Origin: Mercenaria mercenaria
Lineage: Eukaryota > Mollusca > Bivalvia > Venerida > Veneridae
Assembly (NCBI RefSeq): GCF_021730395.1
Contig: NC_069378.1
Span: forward strand, 40,499,001 to 40,563,000
Length of the DNA stretch: 64,000 nt
Reading direction: 5' to 3'
A program made the translations under genes and the position numbers. The notes under the pieces were generated by a model. The model was given only the letters and a program-made list of their open reading frames with translations, was not told the origin of the DNA and did no database searches. Shown one piece after another: positions 29,401-38,384 of this stretch (its first letter is position 1; each line of letters starts with the position of its first letter).

Positions 29401-32400
29401 CTAGAGAGGTCACAAGGTTTTTCTATTATTTGACCTAATGACCTAGTTTTTGAAGGCATGTGACCCACTTTTAAACTTGACCTAGATATCATCAAGGTGA
29501 ACATTCTCACCAATTTTCATGAAGATCTCGTGAAAAATATGGCCTCTAGAGAGGTCACAAGGTTTTTCTATTTTTCGACCTACTGACCTAGTTTTTGACC
29601 GCACATGACCCAGTTACAACCCTGACCTAGATATCATCAAGCTGAACATTCTCACCAATTTTCATGAAGATCCATTGAGAAATATGGCCTCTAGAAAGTC
29701 ACAAGGTTTTTTCTATTTTTAGACCTACTGACCTAGTTTTTGACCCCACGTGACCCAGTTTTGAATCTGACTTAGATATCATCAAGATGAACATTCTGAC
29801 CAATATTCATGAAGATCTCATGAAAAATATGGCCTCTACAGAGGTCACAAGGTTTTTCTATTTTTAGATCTACTGACCTAGTTTTTAACCCCACGTGACC
29901 CAGTTTCGAACTTGACCTAGATATCTTCAAGGTAAACATTCTGACCAATTTTCATGAAGATCCATTGAAAAATATCGCCTCTAGAGAGGTCACAAGGTTT
30001 TCCTATTTTTAGACCTACTGACCTAGTTTTTGACCGCACATGACCCAGTTTCAAACTTGACCTAGATATCATCAAGGTGAACATTCTGACCAATTTTCAT
30101 GAAGATCCATTGAGAAATATGGCCACTAGAGAGGTCACAAGGTTTTTCTATTTTTAGATCTACTGACCTAGTTTTTGACCCCATATGACCCAGTTTCGAA
30201 CTTGACCTAGATATCATCACGGTGAACATTCTGACCAATATTCATGAAGATCTCATGAAAAATATGGCCTCTAGAGAGGTCACAAGGTTTTTCTATTTTT
30301 AGATCTACTGACCTAGTTTTTAACCCCACGTGACCCAGTTTCAAACTTGACCTAGATATCATCAAGATGAACATTCTGACCAATTTTCATGAAGATCCAT
30401 TGAGAAATATGGCCTCTAGAGAGGTCATAAGGTTTTTCTATTTTTAGACCTAATGACCTAGTTTTTGACCCTACGTGACCCCAGTTTCAAACTTGACCTA
30501 GATATCATCAAGATAAACATTCTGACCAATATTCATGAAGATCTCATGAAAATTATGGCCTCTAGAGAGGTCACAAGGTTTTTCTATTTTTAGACCTACT
30601 GACCTAGTTTTTGACCCCACGTGACCCAGTTTCGAACTTGACCTAGATATCATCAAGGTGAACATTCTGACCAATTTTCATGAAGATCTTGTGAAATATA
30701 TGGCCTCTAGAGAGGTCACAAGGTTTTTCTATTTTAGACCGACTGACCTAGTTTTTGATGGCACATGACCCAGTTTCGAACTTGACCTAGATATCATCAA
30801 GATGAACATTCTGACCAACTTTCATAAAGATCCCATGAAAAATGTGACCTCTAGAGTGGTCACAAGCAAAAGTTTACGGACGCACGGACGCACGGACGCA
30901 CGGACGGACGACGGACGACGGACACCGCGCGATCACAAAAGCTCACCTTGTCACTTTGTGACAGGTGAGCTAAAAATAAATATTGTAAGTGAACAAAAGA
31001 AGGATCTGCCAAATAAATCTAGCTGTTGACATAAATGAAATTTCAGATCAGTATCTTCGTTAGTAATGGAGATATACCCATTTTAATTTGAAATAAAGGG
31101 AGGTAATTTGACATAAAACCAGTCCATAGTTATCTACCCTGACTGTCTCTGTCCAACTAATAACAATAATGAAATTTCAAATAAGTCCTATAAGTACTTA
31201 CTGATATAAATCCATTTTGATTACAATCAGGGGAGGTAATCAGATATAAAATAACTCTGGAACCTATGATTGGATCTGATTTGTCATGGAATCCAAGATT
31301 TATTGTTGTTGAAGATATTTTAGAAGTTTGTATCAAATAAAACCATAAATGAAGTCTCTATATGGCTGCAAAAGCCAAAATAGCCAATTTTGGACCTTTA
31401 AGGGACCTTAACTCTGGAACCCATGATGGAATCTGGCCAGTTGAAGAAAAGAAGCAAGATCTCGTGGTGATACAAGTTGTGTGCAAGTTTGGTTAAAATC
31501 AAATCATAAATGAAGCTGCTATTGTGCAGACAAGGTCAAAATAGCTAATTTTGGCCCTTTTAGGGGCCATCACTCTGGGACCCATAAAGGAACGTCGCCA
31601 GTTCAAGAAAGGAACCAAGATTTTATGGTGATACAAGTTTTGTGCAAGTTTGGTTAAATTCAAATCATAAATGAAGCTGCTATTGTGCAGACAAGGTCAA
31701 AATAGCTAATTCTGGCCCTTTAAGGGGCCATAACTCTGAAACCCATAATGGAATCTGGCCAGTTTAAGAAAGGAACCAAGATCTCATGGTGATACAAGTT
31801 GTGTGCCAGTTTGGTATAAATCAAATCATAAATAAAGCTGCTATTGTGCAGACAAGGTCAAAATAGCTAAGTTTGGCCCTTTCAGGGGCCGTAACTCTGG
31901 AACCCATAATGGGATCTGGCCAGTTCAAGAAAGGAACCGTGACCTTATGGTGATACAAGTTGTGTGCAAGTTTGGTTAAAGTAAAATCATAAATGAAACC
32001 ATTATCGTGCAGACAAGGAATTGTTGACGGACGGACGGACGCACTGACGACGGACGAAGGGTGATCACAAAAGCTCACCTTGTCACTATGTGACAGGTGA
32101 GCTAATAAAAAGATTGAAAATTATGACATTTAACAATACACAGCTTAGGGTTAGGGTTTTGCCTTTGAGAACGTTTATTTACTAGGAATAGCTGGTTGAT
32201 TAGCAAATCTCCGTAAGTACAACACATCTTTTACCATTTTTTCCTCCAGATGTTTCTTTATAATCAGTAACCGCTTCATCATAGGATGGAGGTGGGGCCT
32301 CATTTTCCTCATCAATGGTTTCCGTGTGTGCCAATGGTGGCCGCCCTCTGAGGTATTCTGGTACAGGCATAGAACGACTAGATCTGATTGGTTCTTCTGC

Positions 32401-35400
32401 ATCTTTATCATCATGATGCATCAGGCTGCGATCACTAGGATCACTTGCTCCACCCTCAGATGCTAAAAATAGACATTCATAGATTTAACAACATCAAATG
32501 GTACATGATACATAAAACACAGCGTCCTTGAAAACATATTTGTCTTCAGACATTGAAAATAGATTTAGCAGAATGCTGAAACTACATGTATATATTCAAA
32601 TGCTTAGCAGCAGTTAGCCACTTCTAAAATTATTCCTCTTTGTTACTTTTACCACTAACATAATTATTACCTGTACCCATAAAAACATGTAAAGAACCCC
32701 ATGTTCATAGCAGATTTATACATTATTGCCAGGAGCATATAAACCTGCCTCAGTTCTGCTACAATATGTAAACAGACTTAAAGGTGGTCAATCACATTTA
32801 AACAACATTTAATGACATTTTTTACTTTTTGTATATTCTGGTAGAGAATTATTTAAAGAACAAAAAGACCGATTACATAGAGTTAGATTCCTATTTGAAA
32901 TGTATATTTTATTATTTTTATAAAATTTTGTAATTACTCCCCTTTAGTATGAAAGTATATAAAAAGCTGAGTATTTCTTTTTATTTCGATACAATCTCTA
33001 GTTTTACATTTGAATTTGATAGACATATCAACTATTGAACAATCTGAACCAAAATGCAAGTTTTAAAGCTGTGTGTAGCTTCTGAAATCATTTATTTCTA
33101 ATCTATCTTGGTTGCGCAACCAAGATAGGCAAAGGGAGGTAATAATAATTTTTCAAACTTGCATTTCTAATGAATTCCATCTAAATACATAATTTTTAAT
33201 GCAAATATTTTACAAATATTACAATATGTCTAATATTTATACATTTCCTTAGGCAAAGTATGTTTATCAAATTTATACTTATGATAAAATAACTCTATCT
33301 TGGTTGGGCAACCAGGATAGGAAAATGAAATTTTAAAAATACCTCCAGTGAAAATCTAATTTGTATTAAGTGTTAAGTGAACATAAATGATCAGATGCTA
33401 AAGTTTCGAACAAATCCGTTTCATGGCCAAAATCTGATTATCCACCTTTAAGGCAGGGTGCATGGAAAAATTGTTATCAGCAGAGATGTCAATATTTGAA
33501 CATTTTACCTTCTGATGACTATTTTACATTGACATGGTAACCATTTTCCATAAGGTTAACCAAATAAAATGTTATATACCGATTTCAAAGAAGGGCCATA
33601 ATTCTGGAAAATGTCATCAGACATGAAATTCCTGATAATACATGCATGTCCTCTTCTTGTTGACAAAGTGCACCAATTTGACCCAGTTTCAACAGGATGG
33701 AAACTGTAGGAGCAGTTGAGTACACAATATTCTGATGTAGTTTTAATATCTCAGTCTTAAAAAGGTCCATAACTTCAGAAAAAACAAGAGCTGCTTTTGA
33801 GAAAAGCGCATGTCTCCCACAACTGCCTTATCAGACTTTCAGTGCTTTGATTATCAAAAAACAAGTTTCAAGGGCCATTATTCCTAAGTGCCTGGGCCAA
33901 TTTGGCTAGTTATCAGACTTTGCCGAGGCCTTATTGACAAACACATTTTGTTTGAGTTTGGTGAAGATCGGAAGAGAAATGTTTAACTTCTATAGTGCTG
34001 ACAAGATTTGTGACAGACACACAAACATAGACAGGAGTAAATCAGTATGTCTCCCACACCACTGTATAGTAGGAGACATAATTATTGGACACAAAAAAAG
34101 TCCTGATAATATGTGTGTTGATGGTGTATATCAAGTTTCATTTCAGTAGGACGGAAACTGCAGTAAGCGCTGAATATGCAAGGAAGGGTCCAGATGGACA
34201 GAGGGATTGAGAGTTCAAAGCCCATATGCCTCACAGTCTTTGACACAGGGGGCATAATTTTTTTTTGTAATTTGGAAATTATATTTCTAAACTTATGAAA
34301 CTATGAGTCAACTTCAGACTGGGAAGCCTCCAAATCTCAACCTCTGTTACAGAACAATAAGACCCAGTTTCAATTAAATGCTTCCCCCCACCCCAAATTT
34401 GGCAATGATTTGGTGTGAATTTTCCAATCTGAAAGACAAGGCCTCTTCCAAATTCCTGGATGAAAAAGCCTTGTAGATAGTACATGTATGTACATGTATA
34501 TATACTTTTCCACCTGTGGATTACACATGCTATGTTATGGCCTTACCAGTGTTGAAGCTTGTTTCATGTACTCCATCGCTGTCAGACTGGCTATGATCCA
34601 CACCTGGAACAGAGTTTTACTAAAATGTTAAAATGCCATACCAATAACCAGGAAGCTGAATTTGGAGACCAGTCTCACTGTCTTGCCATTGGTCAATTCC
34701 ACATTTGTGCTCTTAAACAACCAATCAGGTGCTAAAATGTCAAGACTGGTTTCCAAACTCAGTTTTGAAATTTTTGCACAGCATATGCACAAAATTTCAG
34801 GGCCCAATATTAACAATTTTTCTATTGATCTAAGCAAGAATAAATTTAGTCTGGTAGGTATAAAATGATACACAGTCAAATTATGGTGTTTCTTCTATCT
34901 TGAATTTTCAAGTAGCATAAGTGTACCTTTTTCATGCTTTATTTTATAACACTGAAATGCACATGAGGTTTTCAATCTAAAATTAATGTCATTTACAACA
35001 TTCAAAAGGCAGTAATACATGACTTTGTATAAAAATTTACATGACTTGTGTGTGAATGTTACATGTTTTAAAAAATTGAATTTGTAGACATCTCAAACAA
35101 GTTTCCCCCAGATTATGATTTAAATTTAGTCTGAATCAAGCTGACAAGATTGATATGAATTTCCTTCATCATGTTCATATATAATCATCTTAAATTTTAA
35201 GTTAACATAAACCAGGTAGAACCTGTCAAAATAAAAACATGCTTTTTCTTCCTATAAAAATCATAAAATTAACAAGTTTTTTTTTATTCTTTTATTATTC
35301 TGTTTGAACAACAAACATTTTTCTTTCAATGGAAAATTGCAAAGGTTAGATTTAGATTTTATAGTTATCACATTATGTATTAAATAAGTTTGATAATAAA

Positions 35401-36167
35401 ATACATTGGTTCCTCTCCTGGCTTACTGATACAGTTAACACACTGACTGACTTTCCAATAAATACCAGTAATGACCCTGTTTATTGGAAACTCTTTAGCA
35501 CAAAAGATAGAAATCCCTTATATAGACCTAACATTTTAGCTTAAATTGTAATTTAGAAAATGGACTGTTTTTATTTTGGACATTTTGTTTAAGAAAAGTT
35601 TTCATTTCATTTCAACTGTATCAGAATAACTGTTGTCCTGTAAAGTGAGGAAAATCCATGGTGAGTAGTTTCCAAGACTTAGTGGGTATGAAACACATGG
35701 AAGCATTTTAACCCTTAGCCTGCTGCAGGCGAATTTAACAGCCTTTGCAAACAGCTTGGAACCAGATCAGACGCCGATTAAATCGGCGCCTGATCAGGTT
35801 CCAAGCTGTTTGCTACTCTGACAATATTTTTTCCAATTTTGGAGCAAATTGAATGAACTTTACAATTTTAGCAGACGCCATTTCCAGCAGATGACAATTT
35901 ATCTAGCATGCTAAAGGTTAAGGAATGTGGCAGATGAGGGCCTCAGATTTTAAACTGATCTAATGTTGAAATAGATATTTTTTTTTTGGGGTGTTCTTAA
36001 ACATTGATTAATCAAATTTAGATTCATGTAGAGGATCTTAACAAGTGCTAAACTTAAGTTGGATGCCTAAATATGTATATCCTCTTGCTCCAAACTGAAA
36101 AGTTATGGCTTAAACCCAAACAAAAATTACAATATTTACCTCTATACTTCTTATCATCTCCATCCAT
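5231..36167 (-). CDS. SPFH/Band 7-like single-pass membrane protein, 12 coding exons
   Basis: Coding exons, in order: 36167-36140, 34603-34547, 32462-32235, 27280-27176, 25968-25856, 13081-12993, 11388-11205, 9898-9702, 9320-9139, 7519-7341, 6437-6350, 5472-5231. All have AG/GT borders and compatible phases, giving 1,692 nt and 563 residues. Residues 1-206 are acidic and disordered, with PPPSYDEA (a PPxY motif). One membrane segment lies at about 237-264. Residues ~269-395 and ~422-455 resemble an SPFH/Band 7 fold (YYPGCYVLGP, then a TVDTITVSIRYSVHYFIR-type strand). An eight-cysteine insert at 397-421 interrupts it. An Ala/Glu/Lys-rich helical tail follows. The start is supported by an in-frame TAG four codons upstream. 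SPFH proteins oligomerise on membranes; that role here is inferred. The family call is good, but I recognise no specific gene name. Confidence 0.78.
5829..6337 (+). repeat. Pearl-like array element, ~164-bp unit
   Basis: Head ACAAGAGCTGTCAGTGGACA forms a hairpin (GCTGTC/GACAGC). Two units share GTCGAAAAGGGGCCATAATT (5934, 6098). It ends AGTCGAGCTAAAAAG just before the exon at 6350-6437 of the SPFH-like gene. The same family recurs at 57.3 kb. Confidence 0.75.
6364..6437 (-). CDS. Internal exon of the SPFH-like gene (body of exon 6437-6350)
   Basis: The full exon runs 6437-6350 (88 nt) and encodes VRKEKEFFLQEHAVTKEETK, leading into the helical tail. Its donor follows GAA G at 6350, and phase joins exactly to CT AAG in the last exon. 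Confidence 0.7.
7072..7306. mobile_element. Palindromic 235-bp MITE, copy 1
   Basis: It starts GAGCCGTGCCATGAGAAAAC, ends with the reverse complement, and has arms of about 105 bp. Flanking ATAT duplications fit a 4-bp target site. Further copies are at 13903, 18144, 23190, 46419 and 61166. Confidence 0.85.
7341..7519 (-). CDS. Cysteine-cluster exon of the SPFH-like gene
   Basis: The 179-nt exon encodes DCCPQCCKEKLCQSNTYCST and on to C421, eight cysteines in 25 residues, spaced CC-x2-CC-x4-C-x5-C-x2-C-x4-C. It then returns to SPFH-like sequence (GYHVDVRFFRLLSVSIAREI). I know of no such cluster in stomatin, prohibitin, flotillin or erlin. It could bind metal or form disulphides if the domain is luminal or extracellular. 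Splice sites and phase are unambiguous. Confidence 0.75.
7855..7938. repeat. Perfect 23-bp hairpin
   Basis: Arms at 7863-7885 and 7908-7930 are exact reverse complements (GCCTCAACGCGAAACTAG, then TCTAT) around a 22-nt loop, and extend further with one mismatch. No coding or tRNA signal is present. Confidence 0.75.
7958..8940 (+). repeat. Pearl-like array element, ~143-bp unit
   Basis: About six units with CCCTGTGACCTTGACCTTTG, spaced 139-159 bp. The head motif GCATGTCTCCC is matched by the tail motif GGGAGACATAA after a short GACAGATGGACAG stretch. Confidence 0.75.
10836..11169. mobile_element. TTAA-flanked long-arm MITE
   Basis: TTAA duplications at 10832-10835 and 11170-11173 enclose arms of ~150 bp (GGACGTATGCTAGAATT and the inverse of AATTCTAGCGTACGCC). 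TTAA targets are typical of piggyBac-type elements. It lies 35 bp from the donor of the transmembrane exon. Confidence 0.8.
11205..11388 (-). CDS. Transmembrane exon of the SPFH-like gene
   Basis: The 184-nt exon encodes EEYTCSGWGPLDEPMTRF, a basic stretch (CRFLRRQSLQR), then about 28 hydrophobic residues ending FVYVDYHQ. Basic residues before the segment predict a cytosolic N terminus by the positive-inside rule. The exon is boxed in: a TTAA-flanked MITE ends 35 bp past its donor side, and a 51-bp minisatellite starts about 25-30 bp before its acceptor side. Confidence 0.8.
11419..12565. repeat. 51-bp minisatellite, about 22 copies
   Basis: The unit contains TATATATCTATATACGGATT, then CTRTTTTGTCC and AATATGGTTCTGGGCT. 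It stays open in several frames on both strands because 51 is a multiple of 3, so the long open frames here are repeat artefacts. The array begins about 25-30 bp from the acceptor of the exon at 11388. Confidence 0.95.
13903..14137. mobile_element. Palindromic 235-bp MITE, copy 2
   Basis: Same termini and length as the copy at 7072, flanked by ATAT on both sides. Confidence 0.85.
15266..16322 (+). repeat. Pearl-like array element, ~160-bp unit
   Basis: Head contains TGTGTCTGTAGGACACA (hairpin), then GTGTGCCCCCC. About six units with GGGCCATAACTCTG at 15468, 15632, 15793, 15953 and 16114. The tail has GGACGGATGCACGGACAAG and a G run of about 20 ending GGGGCACA, complementary to the head. Confidence 0.8.
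16878..17760 (+). repeat. Pearl-like array element, ~140-170-bp unit
   Basis: Head AACAAGGAACTGCGTTCAGT continues to a hairpin (GCGTT/AACGC). Five units with AAAATGAGGTCAAGG. The tail has GGAGGGACGGACAGGAC and GATGCCGGGGGCATAAAAA. Confidence 0.78.
18144..18378. mobile_element. Palindromic 235-bp MITE, copy 3
   Basis: Same family. The left flank is ATAT and the right flank AATT, so this copy is diverged or its duplication has decayed. Confidence 0.8.
19498..20418 (+). repeat. Pearl-like array element, 157-bp unit
   Basis: Head ACAAGAGCTGTCTCCATAGG, then GACATATGCCCCC. GTGACCTTGACCTTTGAGCT recurs at an exact 157-bp spacing (19738, 19895, 20052, 20209). The tail has GACAGACTGACAGACC repeats and TTCGGGGGCATAAAAA, complementary to the head. 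Confidence 0.82.
20507..21934. repeat. 34-bp satellite array, about 42 copies
   Basis: Unit TGTCTGTATGATCATGCATT, then ATGACAATAGGCAA, with small variants. It resumes for two copies at 22732-22800, after the inserted element. Confidence 0.93.
21935..22731. mobile_element. Pogo-like element, 797 bp, TA target
   Basis: It starts CCGTATTTTCCGAACAATAG and ends with the inverse (CTATTGTCCGGAAAATACGG), flanked by TA on both sides. It interrupts a 34-bp satellite unit. Such ends with a TA duplication fit the Tc1/mariner pogo group. I see no transposase inside, so it is non-autonomous. Confidence 0.8.
22732..22800. repeat. Satellite remainder after the pogo-like insertion
   Basis: Two further 34-bp units, continuing the array interrupted at 21934. 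Confidence 0.8.
23190..23424. mobile_element. Palindromic 235-bp MITE, copy 4
   Basis: Same family, flanked by ATTT on both sides. Confidence 0.85.
24728..25740 (+). repeat. Pearl-like array element, ~174-bp unit
   Basis: Head ACAAGAGCACCGCCTTGTGG, then CTCATCTGATTTTTTT. Five units carry AAAAAGCAGGATGGAGTTA at about 174-bp spacing. The tail AAAAAATCAGATGAGCTAAA is complementary to the head. A shorter member lies at 46641-47080. It ends about 115 bp from the donor of the exon at 25856. Confidence 0.8.
25856..25968 (-). CDS. Internal exon of the SPFH-like gene
   Basis: The 113-nt exon encodes NDLTPEQQAMYDQRKKDRNS and YLPSSDRRDSYEEAMEM in the cytosolic tail. It is charged, with several Ser and Tyr that could be phosphorylated. 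Borders and phases agree with 27176 and 13081. Confidence 0.72.
26310..26475 (+). repeat. Pearl-like fragment
   Basis: CCAATTTGGCTAGTTAT and GACAAGATTTGTGACAGACA match the element at 33785-34258. A TTAA-MITE fragment of the 4.8-kb family follows at ~26478-26665. Just upstream, 26170-26310 holds small inverted copies of AGTAGTATATGAGTCA. Confidence 0.55.
27176..27280 (-). CDS. Internal exon of the SPFH-like gene
   Basis: The 105-nt exon encodes EEDTLTPDEIAVIMRSHEDM and NAAGLNKGGATASG. The acceptor is TTCTGAAG|CT, and phase joins to AAT G of the PPxY exon. Confidence 0.7.
27393..27631 (-). mobile_element. tRNA-derived SINE
   Basis: Read on the minus strand it starts GGGGCCTCAATGGCCGTGTG with box A-like TGGCCGTGTGGTTAAG and box B-like GGGTTTGAGCC. 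A conserved body (GAAGCCATCAAGCTGGCTTA) follows and it ends near GTTAAACCTAACAAAA. Confidence 0.75.
28130..28825 (+). repeat. Array element, ~145-150-bp unit
   Basis: About five units with AAGTTTGAAGGTTCTGGGTC and GACCTTGACC, related to the element at 8 kb. It ends TTTGAAGAGGGGCATAAAAA, the usual tail form. Confidence 0.7.
28922..32107 (+). repeat. Composite pearl-like element with a nested second element
   Basis: An outer head at 28922 (AAGAAGGCCATGATGGCCCA, hairpin, then CGCTCACCTG) is followed by a full element at 29214-30974, then a ~161-bp array (31380, 31541, 31702, 31863: AGACAAGGTCAAAATAGCTA). The end is GACGGACGGACGGACGC and GTGACAGGTGAGCTAA. The outer head and last tail are complementary, suggesting one element split by another. 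Confidence 0.6.
29214..30974 (+). repeat. Pearl-like array element, 11 units of ~143 bp
   Basis: Head ACAAGAGGACCATGATGGTC (hairpin AGGACCAT/ATGGTCCT), then ATCGCTCACC. Units carry GACCTAGTTTTTGACC and ATGGCCTCTAGAGAGGTCAC. The tail is ACGGACGCACGGACGGACGA, then TGTGACAGGTGAGCTAAAAA with its own hairpin. Confidence 0.85.
32235..32462 (-). CDS. PPxY-bearing acidic exon of the SPFH-like gene
   Basis: This 228-nt exon encodes about residues 29-105. It is rich in Ser, Asp and Glu, has a basic Arg/Ser patch (EEPIRSSRSMPVPEY) and ends near APPPSYDEAVTDY. The PPSY core fits a PPxY ligand for WW domains such as those of NEDD4-type ubiquitin ligases; that partner is inferred from the motif alone. Acceptor and donor are clean, and phases match the exons at 34547 and 27280. 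Confidence 0.75.
32782..33447. mobile_element. TTAA-flanked MITE with two internal palindromes
   Basis: TTAA at 32778-32781 and 33448-33451. Ends AGGTGGTCAATCAC and CTGATTATCCACCT are inverted repeats. Inside, 33103-33128 is a perfect 26-bp palindrome (CTATCTTGGTTGC and its complement), and 33295-33320 is a near copy. Confidence 0.75.
33784..34260 (+). repeat. Pearl-like element
   Basis: Head ACAAGAGCTGCTTTTGAGAA forms a GCTTTT/AAAAGC hairpin, then GCATGTCTCCCAC. The tail has CAGATGGACAGAGG and CAGGGGGCATAATTTT. Confidence 0.7.
34547..34603 (-). CDS. 57-nt internal exon of the SPFH-like gene
   Basis: It encodes VDHSQSDSDGVHETSFNT between a TTCCAG acceptor and a GTAAGG donor. Phases match the start exon and the PPxY exon. 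It is too short to be found by length alone; phase and composition support it. Confidence 0.65.
35712..35917. mobile_element. TTAA-flanked palindromic MITE
   Basis: TTAA at 35708-35711 and 35918-35921. Ends CCCTTAGCCTGCT and AGCATGCTAAAGG are inverted. The centre carries GGAACCAGATCAG and CTGATCAGGTTCC around CCGATTAAATCGG. Confidence 0.75.
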
Positions 36168-36195
36168 TTTGTCTGTGGGTAACTATCTCTCCAAC
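36140..36195 (-). CDS. First coding exon of the SPFH-like gene, with start codon
   Basis: The exon begins after an AG acceptor at 36196-36197, so at least one non-coding exon lies upstream (to the right). It holds 28 nt of 5' UTR, then ATG at 36167 and nine codons (MDGDDKKYR). An in-frame TAG sits 12 nt before the ATG. The donor GT is at 36139-36138. Only 31 nt of intron separates the exon from the nearby TIR element and its 9-bp duplication. Confidence 0.72.
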
Positions 36196-36226
36196 CTAAA
36201 TAAAAAGAGTGATATGTTACAATGAA

Positions 36227-36951
36227 GGAAGTGTCTAGCCGTCCGGTAACCGGATGCCTAGCCTGTGCTCTAGCCGTCCGGTCACTGGACAACTAGCAAA
36301 TCCTCAGGGGGATTTTCTAGCCATCCGGTAATTGATTTCTTAATGCATGAGTAATGACTTCATATAATTTTAATTGGTAATTCAGATATCAATACTTTTA
36401 TCTGTAACAAAATATTGTGTGAATATATACCAAAGAATATTTTACATCACCTTGAATAGATTACTGATTTTTCAAGATAAAATTGATTAATAATGAATGT
36501 TTAACTTTTCTAAAAGTATTGAACACCGCACTGCCGAATTCCAGATGTTGGGGGTCAAAAGTCTGCCAATCTACAATGTCATTTAAAACTGTTATTCATT
36601 AAAAAAATATTTCTATGCTAAAATATGAAAATTGTAAGTATTTAAATTTTAAAAACTATTTTAATTTTGAAAATCAAGTGTTAATAAAATTAAAAATTCC
36701 GATCCCATAAAAACATTGCTTTGCTCTGCAAACTTTCGCTTTATCGACTGAATAATGCAGTGATTTATTTGAGATGATTAAAAGTAAATCTTTAGTATGT
36801 ATTCACACAAAATTTTGTTTGCAGGTAAGTATCGCTTTCTTTACTAAATAACAGGTATCATTACTTATTCATAAGGAAATCTATTACTGGACAGCTAGAA
36901 AATGCTTGCACACAGGCTAGGGGTCTGGCTACCGGACAGCTAGACACTTCC
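36227..36951. mobile_element. 725-bp TIR element with a 9-bp target duplication
   Basis: TACAATGAA occurs at 36218-36226 and 36952-36960. Ends GGAAGTGTCTAGCCGTCCGG and its near-inverse CTGGCTACCGGACAGCTAGA, then CACTTCC. A 9-bp duplication suggests a Mutator-like element. No transposase is seen. Confidence 0.8.
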
Positions 36952-37964
36952 TACAATGAATGACTGTTGATGATACAGATCCAAAGAAATCAAAGTATTC
37001 ATCTACTTGCAGACCTGTCTCTTTTCCTTAATAAGATGATAGGGCAAAATTAAAGGATTAAGAAAGACATTTTGTAGATTTCATATTGGTATGAATTACA
37101 GTGTTTGTTAAAAAAGTCTGAGACTAAAGATCGTAGCCACTGCCATTTTGTAAGGCAGTGGCTACAATTACAGTACCGTATTCCTAGCCTCCGATTCTAG
37201 GATTACGGAAGTTCCATATTTCTTGACAACCCTGTGAAGATAGGGTAGAATTACGGAAGTATTTAAGAGGCATCAAATATATGTTAAGGCATGCATAAGC
37301 CATAAATGATGTTGTAAAAGTACTTATTTCACTTAAAAATTACTTCGTATGTCTGCCAATTTACAAAAAAAATATTTAGTATGATTGTGGAAAGAAAAAC
37401 TCAGTGTTTTTTCCCAACAATTTGGGAATGGGGCTGGGGCCGGGGCCTTTAAAATATCACATTTAGAGAGAAAATGGCCATAATTTATCATTAACGCATT
37501 AATTTAGCAAACTGTCTTGAGTTTCAAATGTGTACGGTTTTAGTTTTGTTTAAAAAAGTTGGGAAAAAAAGAAAATATAATTATATATTTAACTTTGGGA
37601 ATTTTAGCCTTGAATTTGAAATTGGGAAAAAAAACATACTATTTGCCACTGGGATTGGGGCCCTATTTCGGCCCCAAATTGGCTAGAAAAAAAAACAACG
37701 CTGAAACGTATGTATACGGGTGTTGATTTTGCCTGTTTCTTTGCGGAAAACTCGAGTGACAAGCAAAATCAACACATAAAATTTAAAGTATAGAATTTTT
37801 TTTTAATCTAACAAAAGAGCTATAAAATATTAATAATATACAAAATGATAGGGCAGGCATGAGAAATTGCTATTTTAAGTAAAATAAGTAAGTTTACAAC
37901 ATCATTTATGCATGTTCTTACATAATTTTGATGCCTCTTAAATACTTCCATAATCCTAGCCTAT

Positions 37965-38182
37965 ATTGTAATTGGTGATAAATCAAAGTAGCCCAATACC
38001 GCTTACCAACAACCTTAGATGAACGATGATGTATCAAGATGTGATACAGACAGATTCTGGTTTGTAGTGGTTGGTAATGGACGTAAGTCTAACTGGCTGA
38101 AACGCTCCACAGGAAATCATCCCTTTCGGTTTCCGGTAGGGCTATCCTCACATAGGCCGGACCAGACCGGAGAGGCACTACA
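37965..38182 (+). repeat. 5' LTR of the fossil element
   Basis: It begins ATTGTAATTGGTGATAAATC and ends GGCACTACA. It pairs with the 3' LTR at 41157. Confidence 0.78.
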
Positions 38183-38384
38183 CTCCTCCCCGTCCTATAG
38201 AAGGAGGTAGTCATAGACCATGGGAGTTAACCATGGTCTCTTACTCACAATAATATGAGAGATTCCTGGGTAAAACCAGTACTAGTATTGTGGCTATTCA
38301 GTCACAATACCACAACTATCGGTGACCATGGATCTTCACATCCATAGTGCACCGGGGCTAGCCCCTATGGCTTAAGCTGACTCA

